A stretch of DNA of 37,396 bases from positions 1-37,396 of the forward strand of contig JAAYKL010000058.1 of NCBI GenBank assembly GCA_012522445.1, read 5' to 3'. Below are positions 19,273 to 27,144 of the stretch, in pieces (within the stretch, counting starts at the first letter, position 1; every line of letters starts with the position of its first letter). The translations under genes were made by a program, and so were the position numbers. This DNA comes from Myxococcales bacterium. GTDB lineage: Bacteria; Myxococcota_A; Polyangia; JAAYKL01. The notes beneath the pieces are model-generated. The model did not search any database and had not been told where the DNA came from. It worked only from the letters and a program-made list of their open reading frames with translations.

Positions 19273-20731
19273 CCCCCCCCGTATCGCGGATGCGCAACAG
19301 GGCCTGGGCAATTTTGCCGTCACCGGTGGTGGCCCGGACCACAGCATGGTCAGGCCCGGTTCCACGCTCGGGGGTCAGCCACAAGACCAGCGTGCGCGCC
19401 GACAACCTGCGCACCTCGTGCACGGTTACCGCCGCCCCCGACAGCGACACCGATGCGTCTTCTTGCCAGGTGTCCGAAACGGCTTCAAAGAACACCACCT
19501 GCCGCGCACAGCGCGACCACTCGCAGCTATCGATGACCGGTGGATACAAGCGCACGCCTTCGCTCTCTGCCGCGGGCAACACCGCCAACGCCGCTGCAGC
19601 ACTTTCACCGGAGCGACTCAGGTGCAAGGTGGCTGGCCCCACATCCGCCGCCGCATCCACCGCGACATCTACCGCCAAGCTGTCCTCCGACAGCACGCGC
19701 ACCGCTTCCACGTGCACCCCCGGATTGTCCAGCACTTCCAGCACCAGCGCGTCTTCGTCGACCGCATCGGTGTCGCTGTCTGTGGGCGCAGGAACGCCAT
19801 CCCCGGGCGGCTCCTCACTCGGGTCTGGCAGCGCAAAGGGGCGCATGTTCTCAACGGTGACCAGCAGGGTTGTCTGCCGCGTCGCTCCGTCGTCGGCCGG
19901 TCGCAGGACGCCATCGGGCACCAGTTGCATCTTCGCATAGTGTGGCGGCCGCACCCGAATGACACCCGTGGCCACTTGGTCCCCAGTGATCACGGTGAGG
20001 GGCACCCAGCGCTCACTCGCACCGTGGGGCACCGCGTACTCGGAAACATTGACGCGCACCGACAGGCCGCAGCCATCCTCGTCCACCTGCAGTTGAAACG
20101 GCAGCACCACGCCATTGTCGCCAAAGGCCAAGCGGCTCTGCCCAGCCCGAAAGCGATCGGCGCCGTCGCAATCCAAGCGCACCGACAGGGCGGTGTTTTG
20201 CTCTCCCGCGAACACCGTGTCCGGCGACACCGTCAACGCTGTCCAGTCGGCCCGATGCGCAACGGTAAAGCGCCCCTGCCGCGTCAGGGCACCGCACTGC
20301 AGCGAGGCGCGGTACGCCCCCACATTTGCATCGCCGGAAACGCGCAGCGTCGCGCGCAACCGGGTGGCGTTGAGCACCGATGTGTCCAACACGTGAATGG
20401 CGGTGGGTTCTACCGGCGTCACACCGGGGTCTGGCTCGTCCTCAAGCGATGATGCGGAGGCATCCAGGGGCGAAAACGACAAGGAAAATGCCGGGTTCTC
20501 GGTGGCGGCCTGCGCGGCCTCACAGCGGTAAAGGTCGAGATCGGCCGCTGCGAATTCCACCAACAGCGTCATGCCCTGCGCCGCGCTACTCGGAAAGACC
20601 GACAGGGGATCCACCGGTGTTTGATCCACTGGTAATGCACACCCCGCCACGAGCAACAGCAGCCCTCCCAACGGCGCGAGCCGCAGGAGAAGCAGTCTTG
20701 CGAAGCGCTCTGAACCTGGTATTCTCAGCAT
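19103..20731 (-). CDS. 5' part of the split giant lipoprotein, Ig-like domains
   Basis: From ATG 20731 the product is a lipoprotein: MLRIPGSERFARLLLLRLAP, then LLLLVAGC with lipid Cys at 31. The mature chain is beta-rich with Ig/IPT-like blocks (for example DTVFAGEQNTALSVRLDCDG and VRLYPPVIDS), an Asp/Pro-rich linker (DPSEEPPGDGVPAPTDSDTD) and ends sensibly at LLRIRDTGG. The next 58 or so codons to the stop at 19103 are Arg/His-rich and out of frame, starting right at the G8 run. With one G removed the frame continues into the downstream part and gives about 1254 residues. No Shine-Dalgarno precedes the ATG, and a possible promoter ends only 6 nt before it. Confidence 0.72.
   Translation of the reverse strand: MLRIPGSERFARLLLLRLAPLGGLLLLVAGCALPVDQTPVDPLSVFPSSAAQGMTLLVEFAAADLDLYRCEAAQAATENPAFSLSFSPLDASASSLEDEPDPGVTPVEPTAIHVLDTSVLNATRLRATLRVSGDANVGAYRASLQCGALTRQGRFTVAHRADWTALTVSPDTVFAGEQNTALSVRLDCDGADRFRAGQSRLAFGDNGVVLPFQLQVDEDGCGLSVRVNVSEYAVPHGASERWVPLTVITGDQVATGVIRVRPPHYAKMQLVPDGVLRPADDGATRQTTLLVTVENMRPFALPDPSEEPPGDGVPAPTDSDTDAVDEDALVLEVLDNPGVHVEAVRVLSEDSLAVDVAVDAAADVGPATLHLSRSGESAAAALAVLPAAESEGVRLYPPVIDSCEWSRCARQVVFFEAVSDTWQEDASVSLSGAAVTVHEVRRLSARTLVLWLTPERGTGPDHAVVRATTGDGKIAQALLRIRDTGGATLAGHRRRRAGRCGKCNGADHGEGHHEPRGHSIAQPAPRHRIRPSLRLRDRRRRA
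19273..19280 (-). repeat. G8 homopolymer at the frameshift point
   Basis: Eight consecutive C on the plus strand (G8 in the coding sense) lie exactly where the sensible protein sequence changes frame. Seven or ten G would join the two parts into one frame of about 1254 or 1255 residues. Confidence 0.9.
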
Positions 20732-20737
20732 GGACAA

Positions 20738-20765
20738 AATGTACCAGAGAATCGGATTTTTCCAA
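20738..20765 (-). promoter_or_regulatory. Possible promoter of the giant lipoprotein, leaderless type
   Basis: On the minus strand TTGGAA (20765-20760) and TACATT (20743-20738) are 16 nt apart. The -10 box ends 6 nt before ATG 20731, so the transcript would start at or next to the start codon. This agrees with the lack of a ribosome binding site. Confidence 0.35.
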
Positions 20766-20769
20766 TCCG
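20753..20769. promoter_or_regulatory. Palindrome CGGATT-N5-AATCCG in a divergent intergenic region
   Basis: Exact 6-bp arms (20753-20758 and 20764-20769) lie between the divergent starts at 20731 and 20818, overlapping the -35 region of the minus-strand promoter candidate. An operator for one or both genes is possible. Confidence 0.35.
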
Positions 20770-20817
20770 CTTCCTGTACATGACAACACCGCAACTCATG
20801 CGAATTTACGAGGAAGC

Positions 20818-21123
20818 ATGTACATTCCCAAAATAGAAGAGAAACACTATTTCTGCTTTAAGTGTGGACACGAAATCGACTTCGACCGCATCAAAATGGC
20901 GCGCACCGACACCTGCCCTCACTGCGGGCAAGATCTGCACTGCTGCCGCAACTGCGAATACTGGGATCCCGGTTATCACAACCAGTGCCGCGAGCGCATC
21001 GCCGAGTACATCGCCGACCGCGAACGCGCCAATTACTGCACCCACTTCACCTTTCGCGACGGCAAAGAAGAAGGCGCCGATCTGCAGGCCGCCAAAGCAA
21101 AACTCAACGATCTGTTTAAATAA
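20818..21123 (+). CDS. Small Cys-rich zinc-ribbon-like protein
   Basis: ATG 20818 follows GAGGA (20810-20814) and gives a 101-residue protein. It carries two treble-clef or zinc-ribbon style Cys pairs, CFKCG (13-17) and CPHCG (33-37), then CCRNCEYWDPGYHNQC, and C74 in the YCTHF block. Nine cysteines in 101 residues point to one or two zinc sites. I recall similar small, unnamed proteins in other deltaproteobacterial-type genomes with the block CRNCxxYDP...C...ANYC. It heads the yicC-gmk cluster, 60 nt upstream of yicC, so a role linked to RNA turnover or nucleotide metabolism is possible but unproven. A longer in-frame extension upstream is antisense to the lipoprotein and not real. Confidence 0.75.
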   Translation: MYIPKIEEKHYFCFKCGHEIDFDRIKMARTDTCPHCGQDLHCCRNCEYWDPGYHNQCRERIAEYIADRERANYCTHFTFRDGKEEGADLQAAKAKLNDLFK

Positions 21124-21183
21124 ACCAGCGCGTCGGACGGGCCCCCTCCGGCTTTCACGCACCGCACACGGAGCCTTGTTGCC

Positions 21184-22056
21184 ATGTACAGCATGACCGG
21201 TTTCGGCAGGGGAAAAGCCCCACTCGCCAACGGCGAATTGGTCATCGAACTCAAGACGGTCAACCACCGCTTCCTCGAGATCCGCAGCCGCACCCCCAGC
21301 GATTTGAGCGGCGTCGAACCCATCGTCGAACGCCTGACGCGCGCCCACCTCTCCCGCGGACACTGCACCATTCACGTCGCCTTCGAGCGCCCCGCAAACA
21401 CCGGCGCCACGCTGCACACCGACGTCTTGTGCACCCACATCGTGCAGCTCCAAACCGTGGCCGAAAAGACCGGCGTGCCCATCGCCGCCCTGCTCCCCAT
21501 CGCCGCGCAGGATCCCCACATCTTTCACACCGCTGCCGACATCAACCCCGAAGACCTTGCGCACGCAGCCCAAACCGCCTTTCGCGAGGCCCTCGACAAG
21601 CTCCTGGCCATCCGACGCGCCGATGGCCAATCGATGGTCGCCGAAATCGCCACACGCCTCGACAACATCAATGACATCACCGCACGCATTCAAGCGCACA
21701 ACGCCCGCACCGCCGAAACGACCATGGCACGCACCCAAGCGCGCCTGGCCCACTTGTTGCGCGACACTGCGGTCACCCTCGACAAAAACAGGCTCGAGCT
21801 CGAAATCGCCATTTTGGCCGACAAGACCGACATCGTCGAGGAACTCACCCGGCTCAGCAGCCATGTGGCGCAAATGAAACAACACCTCCACCGGGACGCC
21901 CCGGCGGGTCGCCGCCTCGACTTTATCATTCAAGAGATCAGCCGCGAGGCCAACACCATCGGCGCCAAAACGGCCTCCGCTGACATCGCCCACCTCGTGG
22001 TCGACCTCAAGAGCGACTTGGAGCGCATCCGTGAACTCGTGCAAAACCTGGAGTAA
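21184..22056 (+). CDS. yicC: YicC family endoribonuclease
   Basis: The 290-residue protein has the N-terminal YicC_N signature MYSMTGFGRG and VIELKTVNHRFLEI, and the C-terminal DUF1732 block RRLDFIIQEISREANTIGAK. YicC (RicC) is an endoribonuclease that cuts small RNAs such as RyhB in E. coli. Length is normal. It is followed after 3 nt by gmk, a pairing seen in many bacteria, so the two are most likely co-transcribed. Confidence 0.95.
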   Translation: MYSMTGFGRGKAPLANGELVIELKTVNHRFLEIRSRTPSDLSGVEPIVERLTRAHLSRGHCTIHVAFERPANTGATLHTDVLCTHIVQLQTVAEKTGVPIAALLPIAAQDPHIFHTAADINPEDLAHAAQTAFREALDKLLAIRRADGQSMVAEIATRLDNINDITARIQAHNARTAETTMARTQARLAHLLRDTAVTLDKNRLELEIAILADKTDIVEELTRLSSHVAQMKQHLHRDAPAGRRLDFIIQEISREANTIGAKTASADIAHLVVDLKSDLERIRELVQNLE

Positions 22057-22059
22057 CCC

Positions 22060-22674
22060 ATGACACCGGACACCCATTCCCCCTTGCTCCTCATCGTTTC
22101 CTCGCCCTCTGGCGCCGGAAAAACCACCCTGTGCCACAAGCTCCTGGCCGAGTTTCCCCGCATCCGCTTTTCGATTTCGCACACCACCCGGCACCCGCGC
22201 CCCAACGAAGTGGACGGGCGCGATTACCACTTTGTCTCGCAGGCCGACTTCGACCAAATGGTGGCCGATGAGCGGTTCATCGAATGGGCCCACGTGCACG
22301 GCAACCGCTACGGCACGGCGCACAGCGAAATCCAGCAGGCCCAAAACAACGACATCGATTTGATCTTCGACGTCGACTACCAGGGCGCCCAGCAAATCAA
22401 GACCGCCTACCCAAAGGCGGTGGGCATCTTCGTGCTGCCGCCCAATATCGACGAGCTCAAGCGGCGTCTCTCATCCCGGGGCACTGAAACCCCGCAATCC
22501 CTGGAGACGCGCTTCAAGGCGGCCATCGATGAAATCGCACAACACGCCCTGTTCGATTACCTGCTCGTCAACGACGATCTCGACACCGCCTACGAACACC
22601 TGCGCGCCATCTTCCTCGCCGAGCGCATCCGACACCACCGAACGGCGCACCTGGCCAAATCTCTGCTGCCCTAA
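22060..22674 (+). CDS. gmk: Guanylate kinase
   Basis: This 204-residue enzyme phosphorylates GMP to GDP with ATP. The P-loop SSPSGAGKTT lies at 14-23. The GMP-binding region follows: SISHTTRHPRPNEVDGRDYH and the EWAHVHGNRYGT block. DLIFDVDYQGAQQIK and the LSSRGTET lid are also in place. Length is standard. It starts 3 nt after yicC. The usual neighbour rpoZ is not downstream; the next gene is convergent. Confidence 0.97.
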   Translation: MTPDTHSPLLLIVSSPSGAGKTTLCHKLLAEFPRIRFSISHTTRHPRPNEVDGRDYHFVSQADFDQMVADERFIEWAHVHGNRYGTAHSEIQQAQNNDIDLIFDVDYQGAQQIKTAYPKAVGIFVLPPNIDELKRRLSSRGTETPQSLETRFKAAIDEIAQHALFDYLLVNDDLDTAYEHLRAIFLAERIRHHRTAHLAKSLLP

Positions 22675-22695
22675 AACCAGCGTCCACAGGGCTTC

Positions 22696-22743
22696 TCGCC
22701 ATGCCGCCGGCGCGTTGGCGAACCACATTTGTTTTCATTTTTG
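22696..22743 (+). terminator. Possible terminator after gmk
   Basis: Arms TCGCCA (22696-22701) and TGGCGA (22716-22721) enclose a GC-rich loop that can fold further (GCCGGC), followed by a T-rich stretch (22728-22743). The T-run starts about 7 nt after the stem, so it is imperfect. Confidence 0.35.
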
Positions 22744-22761
22744 TAGGGGATGTTGTGAGGC

Positions 22762-23325
22762 TTACCAGTCGCCCAGCAAGCGATCGAGGCAAATGGCCAC
22801 AGCGCTGCGCACCGACAAGTGATTCCACTGCGTGGGCGTGCCGATGGGGGCCAGCAACACGTCGGCGCGTTCGAGCACCTCGTCGGCCAACCCGTGTCCC
22901 GTGCCGAAGAGAATTAAGTATGGCCCGCTGTGGGATGCCATGCGCGCGCGCATGTCCCGCCAACCGACGCTGCTGCCCTTGCTGCGGGCACAGGTGGCCA
23001 CCAACACCGGCGGCGTCCCAGAGAGGGCGGTGATGTGCGCCACCGCGTCGTCGAGGGTGCGTTGGATGTGCACCAGCGACAAGGCGTCGGAGCGATCGGG
23101 GACACGGGCCGCGCCAAAGCCCTCGCGCCAATGCGCCAAGATGCGCGTCACCAGTTCGATTTGCGCGTCCAGCGGCGTCACCAGGTGGTAGCTGGCCACA
23201 CCATAGGTTTTGGCGCTGCGCGCATTGTCGTGGATGTCCAGGTTGGTGACCGCTGTGGCCACAATTTCTTTGGCGCGGTTGAGCACCGGATGGTGCAAGA
23301 GCGCAATGTGGACCTCAGGCGTCAC
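22762..23325 (-). CDS. SPOUT-fold RNA methyltransferase (Methyltrn_RNA_4 family)
   Basis: The 187-residue protein matches the small SPOUT family (PF09936, COG4752): N-terminal HIALLHHPVLNRAKEIVATA, NARSAKTYGVASYHLVTP, and a C-terminal knot region LILFGTGHGLADEV and LSVRSAVAICLDRLLG. These features suggest SAM-dependent RNA methylation, probably of tRNA, but the target base is not known to me. It overlaps the end of trmD by 11 nt, which fits co-translation and a shared tRNA-modification role. It is the last gene of the rpsP operon here. Confidence 0.88.
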   Translation of the reverse strand: MTPEVHIALLHHPVLNRAKEIVATAVTNLDIHDNARSAKTYGVASYHLVTPLDAQIELVTRILAHWREGFGAARVPDRSDALSLVHIQRTLDDAVAHITALSGTPPVLVATCARSKGSSVGWRDMRARMASHSGPYLILFGTGHGLADEVLERADVLLAPIGTPTQWNHLSVRSAVAICLDRLLGDW

Positions 23326-24052
23326 GGTTGTTTCGCTCCTGCAGCGCCGCGTCGAGGAGTTGGCGCTCTTTGTCGGTCATCTCGTAGGCCGCAAACAGAT
23401 CGGGGCGCCGCTCCATCGTCGCCAACAAAGCCTGCCCGTGCCGCCACGCGGCGATACGCTGGTGATTGCCCGACAACAGCACCGCAGGCACCTGAGCGCC
23501 GTCGATGATTTCGGGGCGGGTGTATTGCGGGTACTCGAGCAGCCCCGCTGAAAAGGACTCTTCCTGCGTGGAGGCCATGTTGCCGATGACCCCGGGAATC
23601 AGCCGGGAGATCGCCTCGATGATGGCCATGGCCGCCACCTCGCCGCCGTTGAGCACAAAGTCGCCGATGGAGTATTCGGCATCAAAATGCGGCAACACGC
23701 GCTCGTCGATGCCCTCGTAGCGCGCGCAAAACAGCAGCAGCGGGCGGTCTAACTGGGCCAAGCGCCGCGCGTCTGCTTGCCGAAAGGGTTGCCCACGCGG
23801 GCTCATCAAAATGCGGTGGGCGCCCGTGTGTTCGGCCAGCACATCGAGGACGGGGCGCGTCATCAACACCATGCCCGAACCGCCACCGTAGGGCGTGTCA
23901 TCCACAGTGCGGTGCTTGTCGGTGGCGTATTGGCGCAAGTCGATAAAGCGAAAGCCGAGCAGGTCGGCCGCCACGGCCTTTCCGATCAGGCTCGTGCTGA
24001 CCAGGGGCGCGAAGAGCTCGGGAAACAAGGTGACGATATTAAATTGGTACAA
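23315..24052 (-). CDS. trmD: tRNA (guanine-N1-)-methyltransferase
   Basis: This 245-residue SPOUT enzyme methylates G37 of tRNAs with G36, preventing +1 frameshifting. It has NIVTLFPELF at the start, DDTPYGGGSGMV (51-62), FCARYEGIDERV (108-119) and SIGDFVLNGGE (128-138) of the trefoil knot, and the C-terminal domain with AAWRHGQALL. It lies 9 nt after rimM and overlaps the next methyltransferase gene. Confidence 0.97.
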   Translation of the reverse strand: MYQFNIVTLFPELFAPLVSTSLIGKAVAADLLGFRFIDLRQYATDKHRTVDDTPYGGGSGMVLMTRPVLDVLAEHTGAHRILMSPRGQPFRQADARRLAQLDRPLLLFCARYEGIDERVLPHFDAEYSIGDFVLNGGEVAAMAIIEAISRLIPGVIGNMASTQEESFSAGLLEYPQYTRPEIIDGAQVPAVLLSGNHQRIAAWRHGQALLATMERRPDLFAAYEMTDKERQLLDAALQERNNRDA

Positions 24053-24061
24053 GGTTTGCCC

Positions 24062-24601
24062 TCAGCGGCGTTTGGGGGTTTGGGGCAACCCGTCGATGTT
24101 CGCAACGCGCAGGGTGTGCGTGTCAAAGCAAAGCTCGCTCACATACACGTCGACCAGCGGAATTTCCACGGTGTAGGTCTCGGTTTCAACGGTGACAATT
24201 TCCACATCGCTTTGTGGGCGCGAGGAGATGATTTCGCCGATGCGCACCCCGTCGCACCACACCGCCATTCCAATGAGATCGTGTACGTAAAACTCGTCAT
24301 CTTCGGGCGGCGGCAAGTCGTCGCGCGCCACCACCACCACCGCGCCCTTGAGGGCCTCGGCCGCGTCGCGATCGGCGATGTCGGCAAAGGCGACGATGCG
24401 CATGCCCCCGCCAGCCTCGCGCATCGACAACAGCGCGTAAGGCACCGGTGCGGCATCGTGGGGCTGTCGCAGCAGCAATGCCTGACAATGAGACAACAGC
24501 TCGGATTGGGGGTTGTGCAAGAACAAGCGCACTTCACCGCGCACACCGTGGGGCTTTCCGATAACGCCCAATTCGACCCAGCGTTCGCGTACCGCACTCA
24601 T
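24062..24601 (-). CDS. rimM: Ribosome maturation factor RimM
   Basis: The 179-residue protein has the N-terminal RimM block VIGKPHGVRGEVRLF and the C-terminal PRC-barrel with DEFYVHDLIGMAVW and VEIPLVDVYV. RimM binds S19 and assists 16S 3'-domain maturation of the 30S subunit. It lies between khpA (36 nt upstream) and trmD, the classical order. Confidence 0.95.
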   Translation of the reverse strand: MSAVRERWVELGVIGKPHGVRGEVRLFLHNPQSELLSHCQALLLRQPHDAAPVPYALLSMREAGGGMRIVAFADIADRDAAEALKGAVVVVARDDLPPPEDDEFYVHDLIGMAVWCDGVRIGEIISSRPQSDVEIVTVETETYTVEIPLVDVYVSELCFDTHTLRVANIDGLPQTPKRR

Positions 24602-24637
24602 AACGATGGCAAGACTTCTTTGAAAAAGGGAATGGCG

Positions 24638-24874
24638 CTATTCGATGATATCGAGCACCGCGCGTTTTTTCAGCTTGGTGGAGGCAGCGCTAATAATGGT
24701 GCGCATCGCGCGCGCCGTGCGGCCCTGTTTGCCGATCACCTTGCCGAGATCTTCGCGGGAGACCCGCAATTCGATAACCGCGGATTGCTCTCCTTCAATT
24801 TCGGCGACCTGCACTTCATCGGGATTGTCCACCAGCGCTTTAGCCATATATTCGACGAGTTCTTTCATTGACAT
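24638..24874 (-). CDS. khpA: KH-domain RNA-binding protein KhpA
   Basis: This 78-residue protein is a single KH domain. [19 protein letters not shown] is the N-terminal helix, followed by the strand VIELRVS and the GXXG loop in [17 protein letters not shown], which binds single-stranded RNA. KhpA usually works with KhpB/Jag in RNA metabolism. GGAGGA lies 6 nt before the ATG. It sits between rpsP and rimM as in many bacteria. Confidence 0.93.
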   Translation of the reverse strand: MSMKELVEYMAKALVDNPDEVQVAEIEGEQSAVIELRVSREDLGKVIGKQGRTARAMRTIISAASTKLKKRAVLDIIE

Positions 24875-25017
24875 TTCGATTCCTCCGCTTCCAGTCCGTG
24901 TTTCACTGTTCGATGACCCGTTTTGTCGATTCCCCTATATCTGACCGCGTGTGGCATCACGCAACACGTTTCTTTTGCGCGAAATGTCGTCAGCCCAGGC
25001 TGGCGCAGCGCAACAAA

Positions 25018-25269
25018 TTACTTGGCCTGCCCCTTCCGGTAGCGATTGATGATTTCGGAAACCGTCTGTGTCGGCTTGGCCCCGTGGCCCACCCAATAAT
25101 CAACGCGCTCCAGCTCTAATTTGACGGCGGCGGGATCCTTCGTTGGATCGTAAGTGCCCACAATTTCGATGAAGCGACCGTCGCGCGGTGTTCTCTCATC
25201 AGCAACGACGATGCGATAAAAAGGATTGTGTCGATTGCCTTTGCGCGTCATACGAATTTTTACAGTCAT
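25018..25269 (-). CDS. rpsP: 30S ribosomal protein S16
   Basis: The 83-residue protein begins MTVKIRMTRKGNRHNPFYRI and contains the S16 blocks ADERTPRDGRFIEIVGTYDP and RVDYWVGHGAKPTQTV. S16 stabilises 30S assembly. A GGAGGG ribosome binding site lies 8 nt upstream. It heads the operon rpsP-khpA-rimM-trmD-methyltransferase. A gap of 143 nt separates it from khpA. Confidence 0.98.
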   Translation of the reverse strand: MTVKIRMTRKGNRHNPFYRIVVADERTPRDGRFIEIVGTYDPTKDPAAVKLELERVDYWVGHGAKPTQTVSEIINRYRKGQAK

Positions 25270-25321
25270 CAGTTCTTCCCTCCGTGGGGCTGCAATCGCT
25301 TATTGTACGTAGGCATCCCCG

Positions 25322-25349
25322 AGTATAGCGAATCAAAGCTCAATGACAA
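25322..25349 (-). promoter_or_regulatory. Sigma-70-like promoter of the rpsP operon
   Basis: On the minus strand TTGTCA (25349-25344) and TATACT (25327-25322) are 16 nt apart, each one or two bases from consensus. Transcription would start near 25315 and give a leader of about 45 nt before rpsP. Confidence 0.55.
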
Positions 25350-25449
25350 AGCAGAAAACTGCTCGCGTCAGAATCGCGGCAATATTGCAGAATTGCAGGC
25401 AAAGTCAAGTCATGTCGCGTGGAAAAATGCGCCGCACGCGCCGGAATTG

Positions 25450-25458
25450 TGCTATACA
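25450..25458 (+). promoter_or_regulatory. Extended -10 box TGCTATACA directly before the RlpA-like gene
   Basis: TG-N-TATACA fits the extended -10 form that can work without a -35 box. It ends 6 nt before ATG 25465, and there is no Shine-Dalgarno sequence in between, so the mRNA is probably leaderless. Confidence 0.45.
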
Positions 25459-25464
25459 CGCCAC

Positions 25465-25860
25465 ATGATTTTCCCCACCACACGCTCTGTCTTCTTTGCC
25501 TTGGGCATCTACCTGCTCCTGGGATGCGCCGGCACGCTAAACGCCGACGCGATGCCCGGCCAAAAGACCACCGGGCTGGCCACCTGGTACGCCGACAAAC
25601 TCCACGGACGCACCACCGCCAGCGGCGAAAAATACGACAAGAACGCCATGACCGCCGCCCACCGCGAGCTGCCCTTTGGCACCGTGGTGCGCGTGGTCAA
25701 CCTCGCCAACATGAAGAGCGTCCAAGTGCGCATCAACGACCGCGGACCGTTCAACAACAAAAAGCGCATCATCGATCTCTCGCGCGCCGCGGCGACGCAA
25801 ATCGACATGATTCAAGCGGGCGTCGTCGAAGTGGAGATCGAAATCCTCCAGCGGCCCTAA
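25465..25860 (+). CDS. RlpA-like septal lipoprotein (double-psi beta-barrel)
   Basis: From ATG 25465 the product is a 131-residue lipoprotein: signal IFPTTRSVFFALGIYLL, lipobox LLGC with lipid Cys at 21. The mature part is a single RlpA double-psi beta-barrel: GLATWYADKLHGRTTASGE, LPFGTVVRVVNLAN, VRINDRGPF and RIIDLSRAAA. There is no C-terminal SPOR domain, so septal targeting by denuded glycan is absent in this protein. RlpA in Pseudomonas is a lytic transglycosylase; activity in short forms like this is unproven. The gene stands alone between two minus-strand units. Confidence 0.88.
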   Translation: MIFPTTRSVFFALGIYLLLGCAGTLNADAMPGQKTTGLATWYADKLHGRTTASGEKYDKNAMTAAHRELPFGTVVRVVNLANMKSVQVRINDRGPFNNKKRIIDLSRAAATQIDMIQAGVVEVEIEILQRP

Positions 25861-25876
25861 CGCGCTTACAACAAAT

Positions 25877-26905
25877 TTATGGCGGTGTGATTTTGCGGTT
25901 CCATCCGTAGACATCGGGCACTTCGCCCAGTTGGATGGCCACCAATTGCTGGTACAGTTTGGCGCAGTATTCGCCGGGTTGGGTGCCGTTGCAGTACACC
26001 GCCTCGCGATCGCGATACGCGATGGACTTGACCGGCGTAATCACGGCGGCGGTGCCACAGGTGCCCGCATCGACAAAGTCGAAGATTTCTTCAACCGGCA
26101 CCGGACGTCGCACCGGGCGCATACCCATGTCCTCGGCGATTTGCACCAGCGACATGTTGGTGATGGAGGGCAAGATCGACGGGCTGTGCGGCGTGACGTA
26201 CTGGCCGTCCTTGGTGATGCCAAAGAAATTCGCCGGCCCCGACTCTTCGATATATTTTTTTTCGCGGGCATCGAGGTAGAGCGCTTCGGTGTATCCTGCG
26301 GCGCGCGCCTTCACGCTGCCGCGCAGTCCCGCGGCGTAATTGCCTCCCACCTTGATGTCCCCCACCCCATTGGGAGCCGCGCGGTCAAACTCCTCTTCGA
26401 CGACCAAGCGGATGGGTTCGAAGCCGCTCTTGAAATAGGGCCCCACCGGCATGACAAAGACGAGGAAGGTGTATTCGTCCGCAGGCTTGACGCCGATCTG
26501 CGCCCCGGTGCCGATGAGCAGCGCGCGCACGTACAGCGAAGCGCCCGTGCCATAGGGCGGCACGTATTCCCAGTTGGCGCGCACCACCCGGGCGATGGCG
26601 TCGAGGAAGAGTTCCTCGGGCACCTGCTGCATGAAGACCTTTTCGGCAGAGCGGTTCATGCGCCGGGCGTTTTCGTCGGCGCGGAACATCGTGATGTCGC
26701 CATTTTTTTGCGCAAAGACTTTGAGCCCCTCGAAAATCTCCTGGCCGTAGTGCAAGCAAGTCGCGGCCATGTGCATGGGGAGCACATCTTCGGCGTGCAG
26801 GGTGCCGGCATCCCAGGCGCCGTCCTTCCAAATGTAGCGGATGTTGTGGTTGGTCTTCATGTAGCCGAAGCCCAATTGTTTCCAATTTAGATTGGCGCGG
26901 GTCAT
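25877..26905 (-). CDS. ilvE: Branched-chain amino acid aminotransferase, class II
   Basis: Starting at ATG 26905 (AGGAG ribosome binding site 8 nt upstream) the protein has 342 residues. It is a fold type IV PLP enzyme that interconverts Leu, Ile and Val with their 2-oxo acids. Motifs are CLHYGQEIFEGLKVF, GTGASLYVRALL, the PLP lysine K185 in GDIKVGGNYAAG, EESGPANFFGI and DAGTCGTAAVITPV. The long form with KVGGNY matches the BCAT class II (eukaryote-like) subgroup. In-frame codons upstream to 26962 have no ribosome binding site. The 239-nt gap to hydC holds a short palindrome GCTGCATGCAGC near 26935 and nothing else I recognise. Confidence 0.94.
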   Translation of the reverse strand: MTRANLNWKQLGFGYMKTNHNIRYIWKDGAWDAGTLHAEDVLPMHMAATCLHYGQEIFEGLKVFAQKNGDITMFRADENARRMNRSAEKVFMQQVPEELFLDAIARVVRANWEYVPPYGTGASLYVRALLIGTGAQIGVKPADEYTFLVFVMPVGPYFKSGFEPIRLVVEEEFDRAAPNGVGDIKVGGNYAAGLRGSVKARAAGYTEALYLDAREKKYIEESGPANFFGITKDGQYVTPHSPSILPSITNMSLVQIAEDMGMRPVRRPVPVEEIFDFVDAGTCGTAAVITPVKSIAYRDREAVYCNGTQPGEYCAKLYQQLVAIQLGEVPDVYGWNRKITPP

Positions 26906-27144
26906 GTTGTGCACTCCTGATGTCGAAGAGTTCGCTGCATGCAGCATACCGAACAGCCACATTGCAAGGGGCCATCCGCACGAACGAGAGCGTCCACCAA
27001 AAACGTCCCCATTCGCGTCGGAATGTCTTTACATGAAAACGCGCAAACCCCCAATCTTTTTGTCAGGTTCCGGCGCTTCGGCGGTCATGTCCAGGGCGGC
27101 CGATACAAAAAAACGCAGCGCAGGCTTCGAAAGGATGATGCCGA

